Source: Zerene cesonia
Taxonomy: Eukaryota; Arthropoda; Insecta; Lepidoptera; Pieridae
Assembly: GCF_012273895.1 (NCBI RefSeq)
Contig: NC_052104.1
Span: forward strand, 806,001 to 870,000
Reading direction: 5' to 3'
DNA length: 64,000 nucleotides
Of this stretch, positions 22,733-33,166 are shown in pieces. The notes beneath the pieces were generated by a model, which made no database searches, was not told the DNA's origin, and saw nothing but the letters and a program-made list of their open reading frames with translations. The position numbers and the translations under genes are program-made. Within the stretch, counting starts at the first letter, position 1. Each line of letters starts with the position of its first letter.

Positions 22733-24432
22733 GGTTAATGAAAAAAAAAAACGAGTTGTCTTTCTTCCATAATCGCCCGCCTTCGGCCTCAGTGCAAATA
22801 GCATTTTGTATAACGACTTGGAGTCAACAAAAATATCTTCAAAGTGTTTTAGTTAAGTAGCAAGTACCGTTTTGGTAAAGGCTCATTGTATGAAGCTTTG
22901 GTTTACTCATTGAAACAGTCATGGTCAACAGCGAATAGACAGCACATAAAGCAAACTTATAGTAGATCTATTTCTAGTTACCCAATAAATTCTTCTCAAA
23001 GTCAAATCTGCCCTCGCAATAAAAAGCCTATTGATTTTTATACAAGACATTACGGCACTTTTATCTTCAGCACATAAAGCCGACGCTGCTATGCAGATAA
23101 GGCCGAAAATCGCGTGTCTCGATCGTTAGTGTCGTTATCTAGCTACGACCGAGCTGTAACAGTCGAACTTATTGGTTACGCACGCAAAACACGGCCATAA
23201 ATACAATTTGGATAGTTCCGATACTATTGATGGCTTGCTGAGATATATTATGTAATATATTTTATATTACTCGGTGTTTATTGCGTTGAATGACGAGCCA
23301 ATATTACAAATATTTCGCGATAACATTGTAATTAATGTATCATTTAATGAAATAAATGTATGATAATTAATGAAATCGTTTTGAAAATCCAAGATATACT
23401 GTCAGCTTCATCATAGCCAGAACTATCAAGTCTAATGTAATTGTAAAGGCAAATAAAGTAACTTCAAATACAGGGGACGATGTAGTTGAGAAGTTACCGA
23501 GGCCATCTTCCGGCTATGTCGTTAGACGAAATCCGCACGAATATTTCATAGCATTGTTTGTTACCTGTATGTTGTAACGTCTGTTATCCAAATATCGCAA
23601 TTTATGGTCTCTAAAACGGTCAGTTCATATTGCGATTACTACTATAAAAAAATCTCATGTATCGTTAATTTTCAACGTTAAAAAAATTATACATAATAAC
23701 GATTAAATATCTTATTGCTAATGATACCGTAAAAATCTCATGCAGCCTCAATTTATAACGTGAACGTAAAACGTATAACACCTTTTTATTACTATTTTTT
23801 TAATATGCACATATTGTTGTCAAGTTTGAGTTTAGCCAGCATGTAATATAATGGAAATGAATTCATAATCAATATTTGCAGCATTTATTTACAAATTCTT
23901 AAATGATTTAATAATTAACTTCCTTTCAACCAAGATCTCATAGGAAGTTTTTTTTATTTTAGTATAATTGACCTTTCAGTTCGGTCAATTATGACCTTAT
24001 AATTGACCTTTGTTTTGTATAACTGAATATACCCGAATTAATTACGGTACGTAAACGCTCCTCAACAATATATCATTTTCAATTCCTTTTAATTAATTTG
24101 TATGCAGTTGTTTTATTAAACAAATCTTTTTACTACAAATTTATAAGCAAAGGGTTAGCAAGAATAAATAAATTAAGATTTGGTCACAATTAATGTAATA
24201 TAATATAAAATGTATATAATAGAATTAAATTAATGCATTTGCAAGAATTTGTCATTACAGAAATTTACAACCATACTACATATTTAATCGCCAATTGATT
24301 GGCATGCAAATATAGTTCCATAGTTAGAAACAAAAGCATCATTTTACATCTGAAATAAGGGTCAAAGTTGTATGCATTACGCGATGGATAGCAATTAGTT
24401 TCTTTGGGTTCTCGAAGTTTCTAGAAACTTAC

Positions 24433-24568
24433 CAACAACATCGAGTCTCGCTGTGGCCATGTAATGGGGGAACGTATGTGCGTTCTGTATTACTTCGCAG
24501 CTGTAGTTACCGCTGAGATTGGGTGTCACCCGTATTAAAACTACATGCGTCTCGTTTGAGTTTAACCT
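24433..24568 (-). CDS. beat: beat-family Ig1 exon, second half, cassette B
   Basis: Minus-strand exon between acceptor TTGTTACAG (AG at 24570-24569) and donor G|GTAAGT (GT at 24432-24431). It is 136 bp: 45 codons plus one base (phase 0 in, phase 1 out). It completes the Ig1 domain: RLNSNETHVVLIRV, LSGNYSCEV with the second Ig cysteine, and RLDVV before the split codon. Three N-glycosylation sequons are visible (NET, NLS, NYS). It lies 744 bp downstream of its partner exon at 25313-25521. It has the same length and phases as the cassette A exon at 9410-9545 but only about 20 of 45 identical residues. The next coding exon for this cassette is uncertain: no Ig2 exon is visible before cassette A, but the phase fits the Ig2 exon at 8704-8837. 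Confidence 0.93.
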
Positions 24569-25312
24569 CTGTAACAAAGGAAAGTAATGTCGTAATGAGA
24601 ATCTAATTATAATATATACATTGGTAGGCGTACAGTGTAAGGAAGAAAGAATATAACGTCTGAAAAAGAATTTCGTTGACTTTATATTTTATGTTCCGTA
24701 TATACTTATGGATAAGTAATTATACTTAATAAATGAATAATTATCTATTGTGTGTGCAATGAAGTGCTTATTTGATTGGGCAACACAAACTTTCGAATTT
24801 ATGAAATTAGTGGATTTTTTGTTAATTTCGGTTAATCTTAACTGATAAATCTACTAAAACAATATTCGATTTCAACATCTTATAATAGCTTACTGGCGTT
24901 ATGTCGATAATCGTAAAATTTACTATCTGGTAGTATTACTTTGTTTAAATTTTCTGCTTGCTGCTGCAGATGTAATATTGTTTGATAATCCAATGAAAAT
25001 TAATATAAAAATACCCGCATGCAATCGAAAATATGCACCCATTTGCTTTTTCTCGATTATCTCGTTCTATTTTCAAACATGATACACAGATACCACATAA
25101 AATTTAAAAATTGTATTTGTAATATGATTTTTTGGTGTTTGTTCATACTTAGATTACAAAACAAACACTAAACAATAGTTACATTTGAATTTGCAATAAA
25201 ATCGAATACAAAATTGAATTTTGAACATTAAACAGGTGAAACTTCAAACCATTTAAGTGGATTGTTTTGTTAAAACTATTATAAGCGTACGTATTTACTC
25301 AAAGGCACTTAC

Positions 25313-25521
25313 ATCAACCTTTATCCCATTTACAGGTAACACTCTAGTCGTGGGCGATTCAAGGGGCGAGTATCTATAGAACTCTTGCGAGCCCTTGTAC
25401 CACTTAACCGAATAGATCTCGCTCTCATGTAGACGATACAAGCAGGCCATCGTAACGTTTCTCCCTCTTTGAACGACGCGAGGGCTAATGTGGAGTTCCG
25501 TGGTACGGAGGCCGCCGGCTT
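25313..25521 (-). CDS. beat: beat-family Ig1 exon, first half, cassette B
   Basis: Minus-strand exon bounded by acceptor CCACAG (AG at 25523-25522) and donor GTAAGT (GT at 25312-25311). It is 209 bp: two bases of a split codon plus 69 codons, ending in phase 0 after ...GIKVD. It encodes the N-terminal half of a V-type Ig domain with the beat signature: GGLRTTELHIS, VVQRG, the first Ig cysteine in MACLY, the core Trp in YSVKWYKG, and EFYRYSP. One N-glycosylation sequon (NVT) is present. Beat proteins are extracellular Ig proteins that bind Sidestep-family receptors. The exon matches cassette A's exon at 15755-15963 in length, phase and about 43 of 69 residues (hand count). The assignment to the family is firm; the subgroup is not resolved. 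Confidence 0.95.
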
Positions 25522-26517
25522 CTGTGGACAAAGAGATTTTTGGGTGTATAGCTGAATTAGGAGTTTGTAATTGGATATGATCTAGAATGTTTTAAACTGT
25601 ATACTAAGCAGAGGGATGTAAGCAAGCTTACCTAGTGTCTAATAATTAGACCCTAGTTAAGAATTCGACTCTAATTAGATTCATCAAAGAATTAGATTCT
25701 AATTCTAAATCTAATAGTAAAGTTCAAAACAATATAATACTACCTATTGTTTAAATAAATGCCTTCTATCATTGTATGCCTACATTTAAAGCCATTAAAA
25801 TTCCATTCCAGAACAGGCGAAATAATTTAACATAAGATGTACAAAGTTTTGATACTATAAACTTGATGAGAATAACAGTAAACCGGTCATAAAACAAAGT
25901 TTTAGTTACGCAACGAAAATATGAGACCGGAGAGGCGGCGGCCATTTTGACAACTAACAATAAAAATCGCCATGTTTGACATTTGGTATAAACAGAACAA
26001 TCCAGTTCCGAGGTTAGACATTTGGCAGAGTGGTATCTCTCCAGAGTTTCAGCGGAGGACTTGGAAACTTTCTGTCCAATATATTGGTATGATGCCAATG
26101 TATCGGTATAAAATTATTTTTCCCAACTCCAAAGTTATTTGGGTCGCAACTTTAAGCATTTCCGAACTTCGCCAATCTGAATGTAAATAATGATTTGCGA
26201 AATTTGTGTTAAAAATATATGAAGGTAGTTTGGGTGACATCATTTTAGCATATTTTATATTCCACCTAGTAGCCTCAGTTTCAATGCCTTAATACCAGCA
26301 TTATGTTAGTAATACTGTGTGAATGAATCTCATTTCTGAAAAATATTAAGATTTATATTTTTAAAACTTTTGATCTGAATGTTTTGTACACAATTAAATA
26401 ATTATGTAAAATATAATAACGCCAATTAAGAATCAGGTTATGCCTGCAAATTCCCAAAACATTCACAGAAAAAGTGATATATTTCCGCAATTTTTCTTAC
26501 ATAACTCATTACCATAT

Positions 26518-26701
26518 AGTATAAAATAAAACCGCTTTCTCTGTTTGTCCCTATGTATGGTTAAATCTATTAAACTTCCCAACGGATTTTCATGCAGTTT
26601 TTTTTAATAAATAGATTGATTCAAGAGTAAAATTTATACGTATAATAACATCTATTAAACTACTTCGAATCAACGCCTGTGAAGCCGCGGGCAAAGGCTA
26701 G
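26518..26701 (+). mobile_element. Helitron-like element (AAGCCGCGGGCAAAGGCTAG family)
   Basis: AAAATAAAACCGCTTTCTCT at the start, CAACGGATTTTCATGC inside, and GAAGCCGCGGGCAAAGGCTAG at the end. Relatives at 29911-30087, 59660-59842, 61319-61488, and reverse at 35175-35310. Confidence 0.6.
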
Positions 26702-27043
26702 CCAAATTAAGTCAAAAAGGCCAACCTCTATCTGATAACTCCATACAATGTTATCTCAAAAAATCTCATTAATCCCTAAAATTAAAACAACCTCTCAATC
26801 CTCATCACAAACGAGTTTATTGATATAACAAAAGAGTCGTTTTCAAAGGGGTCGCTTTTCCTTGAAAATGTCTGCCTACCCACTTCTATTAATTAATTTT
26901 TATACGAATCTCGGTTGGAATCGATTTATGATGAAAATTGGGGGTATATAGGTATATTTATGTCCGATATAATGGAGGATATTCAAATTTAAATAACAAA
27001 TTAAACTTAATACTAATCTTTCATCTTTCCTTGGTCAAAAATA

Positions 27044-27250
27044 TCCTACTAATATTATAAATTTGAAATTTTGTAAGGATTTGTACACACAAATGTTATG
27101 TATGTTTGTTACTCTTTCACGCAAAAACTATTAACCCGATTGCAATGAAATTTGGACAGGACAACTAGAATAACACATAGGCAACTTTTTATCCCGATAT
27201 TCCTACGGGATTTAGACTAACGCGGATGAAACCGCGGGGCGCAGCTAGTA
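27044..27250 (+). mobile_element. Helitron-like element, GCGCCCCGCGG family, full length
   Basis: Both ends are present: TCCTACTAATATTATAAATT and AACCGCGGGGCGCAGCTAGT (written as its end blocks). TTGCAATGAAATTTGG and CCCGATATTCCTACGGGAT lie inside. Confidence 0.7.
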
Positions 27251-28303
27251 GCCTATAAATTTCAGCAATAGCGAACTACAGTGGCATAATTGGTATTACA
27301 ATAAGCTATAATCTCAGGACTGAATTTAGATAAAATACTAGATTTGTCATGTTCTTTCATTCACCGATTGGATTAGTAGTAGATTACACAGATAATGTGT
27401 AGGCGAATTGAAAAATCATTTTAATTTTATCAGGCTTGTCTCTAGTTCGTTCACGTCCAAGGTCCTAATCACAGAACCACCTCTAATCTTAAAGATATAT
27501 TAAAGTGCACAAAATATATACGTTCTTAATACACAATGTACTAAATGTGCATCAGGATACGATCGATTTAGTTATAATATTAACAATTGGCCCTTCCGTT
27601 GCAATGTTCTAGGTCGCTAAGAATTTATCATTGGCAGTTTTATAAGCGATATCTTGAGATATGTCTAGTGTCTATTATAAACTCGAAAGTCACTGAGGAT
27701 GGTTGTTTTTTCACTGTCTCTCGTAAACGAAATAACATAGACTATTTCTATAGTGGATAATGCTTTTGAACCCTCAAAGGCCGTTAGATTTGCCCTATCG
27801 ATAGTCACAGGCTTCTATTAATGATCAATTGCCATTAAAACAAAAGGCGGTTTAGTTGGGGATATTTTTATTGCATTGTATTTTGTGATTCTTGAAGAGC
27901 CATAGAATAGAATAGAATATACAGAAATAGGTGTCTTTCAAGTAACCTTTTGCTACAAAACCATAAACGGGAGACTTAAATATCATCGATAACAAGTTTA
28001 CTTACTCTAAGCCGATCGAAATAATCGCATTCCAAATACAATTAAGGGGCTGTCCCAATAAATTATCGCCACAATAAATCCACGGATGACCAATAACAAA
28101 ACAGAATATATCCAATATAGACTCCTCTTATTGCGAACACCTGCTTCAGTCCAAGTAATATCTCCAACTGTCTCGATTTTATATTTTCTTGTTTTTGTGG
28201 TGTGCTTCAAGTGTGAAGCGTTTGGTTTATTGGCAATTTATTTAAGATCAACAGTTTAGCGAGGCTATTGGGTTTTAAAATAAAATACACACACTGTCGT
28301 AGA

Positions 28304-28606
28304 AAAGAAGCAGTGGTGGCTCAGTGGTGAGGACCTCGGACTTCAAAATCGATAAGTCGGGGTTCGAGACCGGGCGAGCGCGCAGGAAATAAATTGATTT
28401 TTCAATTTATCTGCGCATGTAGATAACATCACCACTGCTTAAACGGTGAAGGAAAACATCGTGAGGAAACCGGCTTGTCCAAGAATTAAAAGTACGACGG
28501 CATGTGACATCTGCCAACCCGCATTTGGCCAGCGTGGTGGATTATGGCCTGAACCCTCATAGGAGGCCTGTGTCCCAGCAGTGGGAACATATATGGTCTG
28601 ATGATG
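28304..28606 (+). mobile_element. Complete tRNA-derived SINE family 1 with 11-bp target duplication
   Basis: The head has an A-box-like GTGGCTCAGTGGTGAGGAC and a B-box-like GGTTCGAGACC. The body includes ATTGATTTTTCAATTTATCT, CGTGAGGAAACCGGCTTGTC, GGCCAGCGTGGTGGATTATG and a (TGA)n tail. It is flanked by the perfect direct repeat ACTGTCGTAGA at 28293-28303 and 28607-28617. Relatives: 4989-5175, 32170-32326, 40525-40595, 41676-41878 and 51628-51884. The tRNA-like head is not a functional tRNA gene. Confidence 0.9.
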
Positions 28607-29910
28607 ACTGTCGTAGATCCATTTGTTTTGAACCTTCCCAGATACAAAGGTTCTCAATTAGACTATATTATTTCTGGTTTACTCGATTACTACGTGGGTT
28701 TTCAACCGATTGACGTGATTTTTGTGTTCGATAGGGAATTGTTGTCATTGGTTCTCATATAGAATCTGGAGTTGTACCACCCACTACAAGGATTTTTGAA
28801 GACCCTTTTTCTAGAAACGTGTAGTGTCTTTCAGTACCTACCTAACAAACTTTAATAAAGAGCTTTAAATAATGAGTGTTGTAAAAATCAATATATGTTA
28901 TTAACGAGGCTAACTCTGAATGGGTGATATACGTTTGACGTTGATATCTGTCTGTCTATCTGGGCAGCTCGTCGTAGCTCCCAAACGCATGGAGTAGTGT
29001 ACACTGTCTCCAATTTCATATTCAAGATGGCAGGCAACACAGGTCTTTCCTCAGATCGGGAGTATTTAATTATTATTTTATTTAAATTATAGTGTTAAAT
29101 TAACATTTTTGAGGAAAAGGGAAGTTCGGTAATTAAATCTCCTTTGCCACGGTAAATGGAGACTTTGATTAAATGGACGGAGAAAACAACAACTTAATTT
29201 TAATCCAAACTAAAGAAAATTAATAATTGATTGATATTTAAAAACATTCAAACTATAATAATAGCTATTATGGTTGTAGTATGTAGATTTAATTCAATTA
29301 TATTTATTATCTGTTTTTCGCCTACGACCAATTCCAGTTTCCGTGAAATTTCCTGAATATGGTCTATTCTCGGGTCTCAAACTATCTCTGTACCAAATTT
29401 CACCCGAATCGGCACAGTAGTTCCTAAGATTATCGTATCTAATATAAATATAAATATGCAAGTCGATATAATATATAAATATAAATGTGCAATTTTAAAT
29501 GAATATTTTTTGCTACATTCGCAGTATATCAAACATGCATTATGACCTAACTGTACTATTATATAATAGTCATTTTTAACAAAAATTAAATAACACAGGT
29601 GACAGAATGAACCTTTCAGATTTATATACAAACAATATAAACTTCCATTTTACGATTGCACTTTTCTTTTACTCAAGTACTAGCCGTGGCCTGTGGTTAT
29701 TGTCAGGGTGTTATAATATATCTCTATGAATAGCCCATCTAAAACTGTAATATTTCTTCAAGTTCAATTAATTCTCAGCTCAAGCAAACATAGAAACAAA
29801 TTCTTCAGCTTTATATTATTAATACAGGCATCCCAAAAAATATACGCAGATAATTTTTTATTGCTGCAACTAAGAATTAAAAATCAGTTGGTATTTATAT
29901 CTAAATCACT

Positions 29911-30087
29911 ATATAGTATAAAGCAAGGTCGATTCCCTATGTTTGAATGTATGCTTAGATCTTTAAAACTACACAACGGATTTGAAGAGTATTTTTTTAA
30001 ATAGAGTGATTCAAGAGGAAGATTTATATGTACAATAACATTTATAATTCCGGATTGAATGCATACGAAGCCGCGGGCAAAAGCTAG
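29911..30087 (+). mobile_element. Helitron-like element (GCCGCGGGCAAAAGCTAG end)
   Basis: GTATAAAGCAAGGTCGATTC, CACAACGGATTTGAAG, GAGTGATTCAAGAGGAAG and GAAGCCGCGGGCAAAAGCTAG. Immediately upstream (29798-29826) is a piece of another element's 5' end (TTCTTCAGCTTTATATTATT). Confidence 0.6.
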
Positions 30088-30831
30088 GTAATAAGTTTTA
30101 CTACTCGCTCAGCGCTTGACTTGACCGCTGGAGACTCGGATTGTTATATCTCTTCCGAGAATAATTCAGTGATTCTTATTGGTTTATACCTTTTATTGTG
30201 TCTCGTTCGTGGTATGTCACTCAATTTGGAATATGAGCTGGAGCAGACGATAATAGACTTTATTTCCAAGGCAAAATAGAATGGTAAAACTGCAATGGAA
30301 ATTGCCTCTATGAGATCCATGAGTGTAATGTTTACAGCTGATTTCCTAAGTGGCAACCCCTTTGGCTCTCGCTGCCACACATAATTATAATGCCTAGTTA
30401 TATTAATCTGTGCTTATTTTGTTCTCTATGTTCTGTATGTATAATGTATCTGTTGTGTATGTTGTGTATGTGTGTGTAAATTGAATGTTTTTTTTTCTTT
30501 TCTCCGTCATTTTCGATACTATGATTTACTATAATTTAGAGGCGATACTATGGTATTGTGAGGCCCGTTACCCGTCGTGAAAAGTGTATGATGCGAAAGT
30601 AGACCTGGTGTTATTGAATGTTGGTTTAGGTAATTGTTGACACACTAAAATACTTGTATAAGCAATGAAATAGAGTTAATAGAGTTAGTATTTTAAATTC
30701 AAAGAACTACTTCTTAAAGAACAAATTATTTTAATACAGAGTTGATCATCAGATCAGATTTTACCTAAAGCTCATTCTTAATTAAAGCACATTTATGCCT
30801 ACGATACAGTCTAGGCATCTGGGCACAAAAG

Positions 30832-30999
30832 CAGTGGCGTAGCTATCATAGGGCCAGGTGGTGCAGTGCACAAGGGCCCCGGAGCTCAGGGGGCCCTCTA
30901 ACCTCAGCTTTGAAAGAGGGGAGGAAGGCGGAAAAAGGGGAGGAGGGCCCGATTCTTTCCCTATGCACCAGGGCTCTTGTCCCGCTAGCTACGCCACTA
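30832..30999. mobile_element. hAT-like miniature inverted-repeat element with 8-bp TSD
   Basis: 168 bp. Left end CAGTGGCGTAGCTA and right end TAGCTACGCCACTA form a terminal inverted repeat with one outermost mismatch. It is flanked by the perfect 8-bp repeat CACAAAAG at 30824-30831 and 31000-31007. A CAGTGGCGTA end with an 8-bp target duplication is typical of hAT elements. The interior is GC-rich (GGGCCCC/GGGGGCCC) and non-coding, so it is non-autonomous. Confidence 0.88.
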
Positions 31000-31431
31000 C
31001 ACAAAAGTCAAAACGTTACTGAATAATTGAATATTGAATTGACTTTAAATAACAAACTATTCCTTTACTATCGTTCAACAGTATCCAAAGAAGTTCTATA
31101 CAAAGACACTATGAAATATCTAAGCCTAGAACAATTTACTTTACGCAGAAAGGCCTGTATTCGCTCGATTCTAATAGCTAACTATGTTATAGAAATACCT
31201 TTTAGCACTGCGGCGGTCGTTGAGCAATTTTATTAACTTTGCACTTTGACAATTAGTGCAAATGGCCGAGTTGAACGTTGTAGTTTTATTGGCATACAAT
31301 TTCTGGAATGTTCCACGGATTTCGGAACGATTCAAACAGCGGATAGTGCTAGCCGCAGATTAGATACGATAGACGTTTTAGACTGTACTGTTATGACTTG
31401 GTATATTGTTATGTCTTGAAACATATATGAA

Positions 31432-31638
31432 ACTAGCTCTCCGCTCGCGTCTTCGTCCGCGTATTCAAAGGAAAAGATGGACAGTCTGTCAGTAGTTCCC
31501 CTGCATGGGCCCTTTCTACTTTCCTGTGTCCTGTATCGGGCCTTAAGCTATATATTTTGTCAAATTTCCAAATGGGCTTATGTTTAGGTGTGAAGAAGAG
31601 ACAGACAGTTACTTTCGCATTTATTATATTAGTAGGGA
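31432..31638 (-). mobile_element. Helitron-like element
   Basis: ACTAGCTCTCCGCTCGCGTC at one end and ACTTTCGCATTTATTATATT at the other, with an AGACAGACAG simple repeat. Same family as 3902-4137. Confidence 0.6.
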
Positions 31639-32169
31639 CTATCTTTACGCTGTGGCTCCGTTTGGGAGGATTTTTGTCTTAAAGTTTTTTTTTTTTTTTC
31701 AATTACTATCCTAATCCATGGAAGCAAATATAAGGTCAGATATTCGATTCGTTTCTTAGATTCCTAAGAAGTCGTGAAAGTGGTGAAACTACCAAACTTG
31801 CTTTAGTAATGTATCTATGGATTGTTATATGAAAACAACATGAAAGATGAGACCAGAATCCAGGAACGAAGCGCATTACAAAGTATTAGCCGCGGGTTTA
31901 TAGCCGTGTACAGTGAGCTGTTACTCCAAGAGCACTTGCGATAAAATTTAGTTAAAATGTCAGGGAGTAACGCTGCAAAACTGTCACTGTATAAAACTAA
32001 TATGGAACGCGGCAGTCGCGCGAAAAATAAATTCGCTAACAGCGATAGATATATTTACGCTGCGTGGCTTGTTATTTTGAACTGAAATTGAAAGGTGAAA
32101 CTCAATCTGGATGGAACCTATTCGGTGTGGAGGTATAAAATTATTGGTGTGTATGTTTTATTTAAAGCG

Positions 32170-32326
32170 CAGTGGTGAGGACCTCGGACTTAAAGTCAGT
32201 TGGGGGTTCGAGACAAGACGTGCGTGTAAGAAATAGATGGATTTTTTAATTTATTTGCGCATGTGGATAACATCAGCACTACTCAAAACGGAAAATGTCG
32301 TGTCAAAACCGGCACGTCTGAGTATA
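32170..32326 (+). mobile_element. SINE family 1, truncated copy
   Basis: CAGTGGTGAGGACCTCGGAC, GGGGTTCGAGAC, TTTGCGCATGTGGATAAC and ACCGGCACGTCTGAG; the 3' half is missing. Confidence 0.7.
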
Positions 32327-32851
32327 AACACGCGAAAATTTACTAAACGGATTTCGGTGATACTTAGCAGTGATGTAGCTTAAGTGCATAATTGCATTAA
32401 TATACATAATTTAGATATATTTATAGTCGTCTCCCCGTGACCAAAAAGTTAATAAGTTTTTAATTTCTAAATATAACCGAATTTGTTCATCGAATGAATA
32501 AATTATGGTGAAAACATAAAATTCTTCCTTCTACCAGAAAAGACAACAAGCAATTCAAATTAATTTATAATCCACCATTGGACGCAAGCATCGAAACTTA
32601 TAAATATGCGATTATATTTGATAATTAACAGAAACATTTCATGAAACAGTAACTATTCACTCCGATGTTACAGCTGTGAATTCTAAGTAATTTCCAAGAA
32701 CACCCACGTTTATTTGTCTCTGAGCTGAACGGGATCCACCTTTAGCAAATCTGTTTTTGTTTGTCGAGATTCAAGAGAATTTTATAGCGAATATTAAATA
32801 CGGATTAAAGCTTTGTGAGCGCGAATTATTATAAGGATCATTTATATATGA

Positions 32852-33166
32852 ACTAGTTGTTGCCTTCGGCGTCGTTGGTTAAAGGAAATTAACGGTTAGC
32901 ACATCGGTATTAACTATCAAAAAAGCGCAATCCATCCATCTATTTATAGAAATGCTTTTTTTGGAAATAAGAAAATTTTTTTACTTTTTAAATAATTAAT
33001 TTCCATGGGAAATGGACATTCCATTTCCGATACAGATTTACAGCGTTAAAAAGTAGCCGTATATTCTACTTTCCACTCTCCAGTCTCCGTACTATCTCCA
33101 GAGGCGTTGGCGTTGAGACGTTGAAGCGTGATAGAAAGACAAACACATTCGCATTTATAATATTAG
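32852..33166 (-). mobile_element. Helitron-like element, diverged and longer
   Basis: Ends only: ACTAGTTGTTGCCTTCGGCG and ACACATTCGCATTTATAATA. The interior is longer than in other copies and not recognisable. Confidence 0.4.

Larger units (their letters stand above)
19991..24432. other. Region between the first gap and cassette B
   Basis: AT-rich DNA with four Helitron-like copies (20792-21153 with a nested insertion, 22268-22474, 22543-22732). No Ig2-like exon recognisable on the minus strand. Otherwise nothing seen. Confidence 0.5.

Noticed and set aside
25769..26098. 109-codon minus-strand frame and overlapping plus-strand frames
   Set aside because: Mutually overlapping frames on both strands with no domain; a palindromic CCAATATATTGG patch makes chance frames likely.
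28304..28380. Possible tRNA gene (A and B boxes)
   Set aside because: It is the head of a SINE with target-site duplications; no acceptor stem or anticodon arm that folds convincingly.
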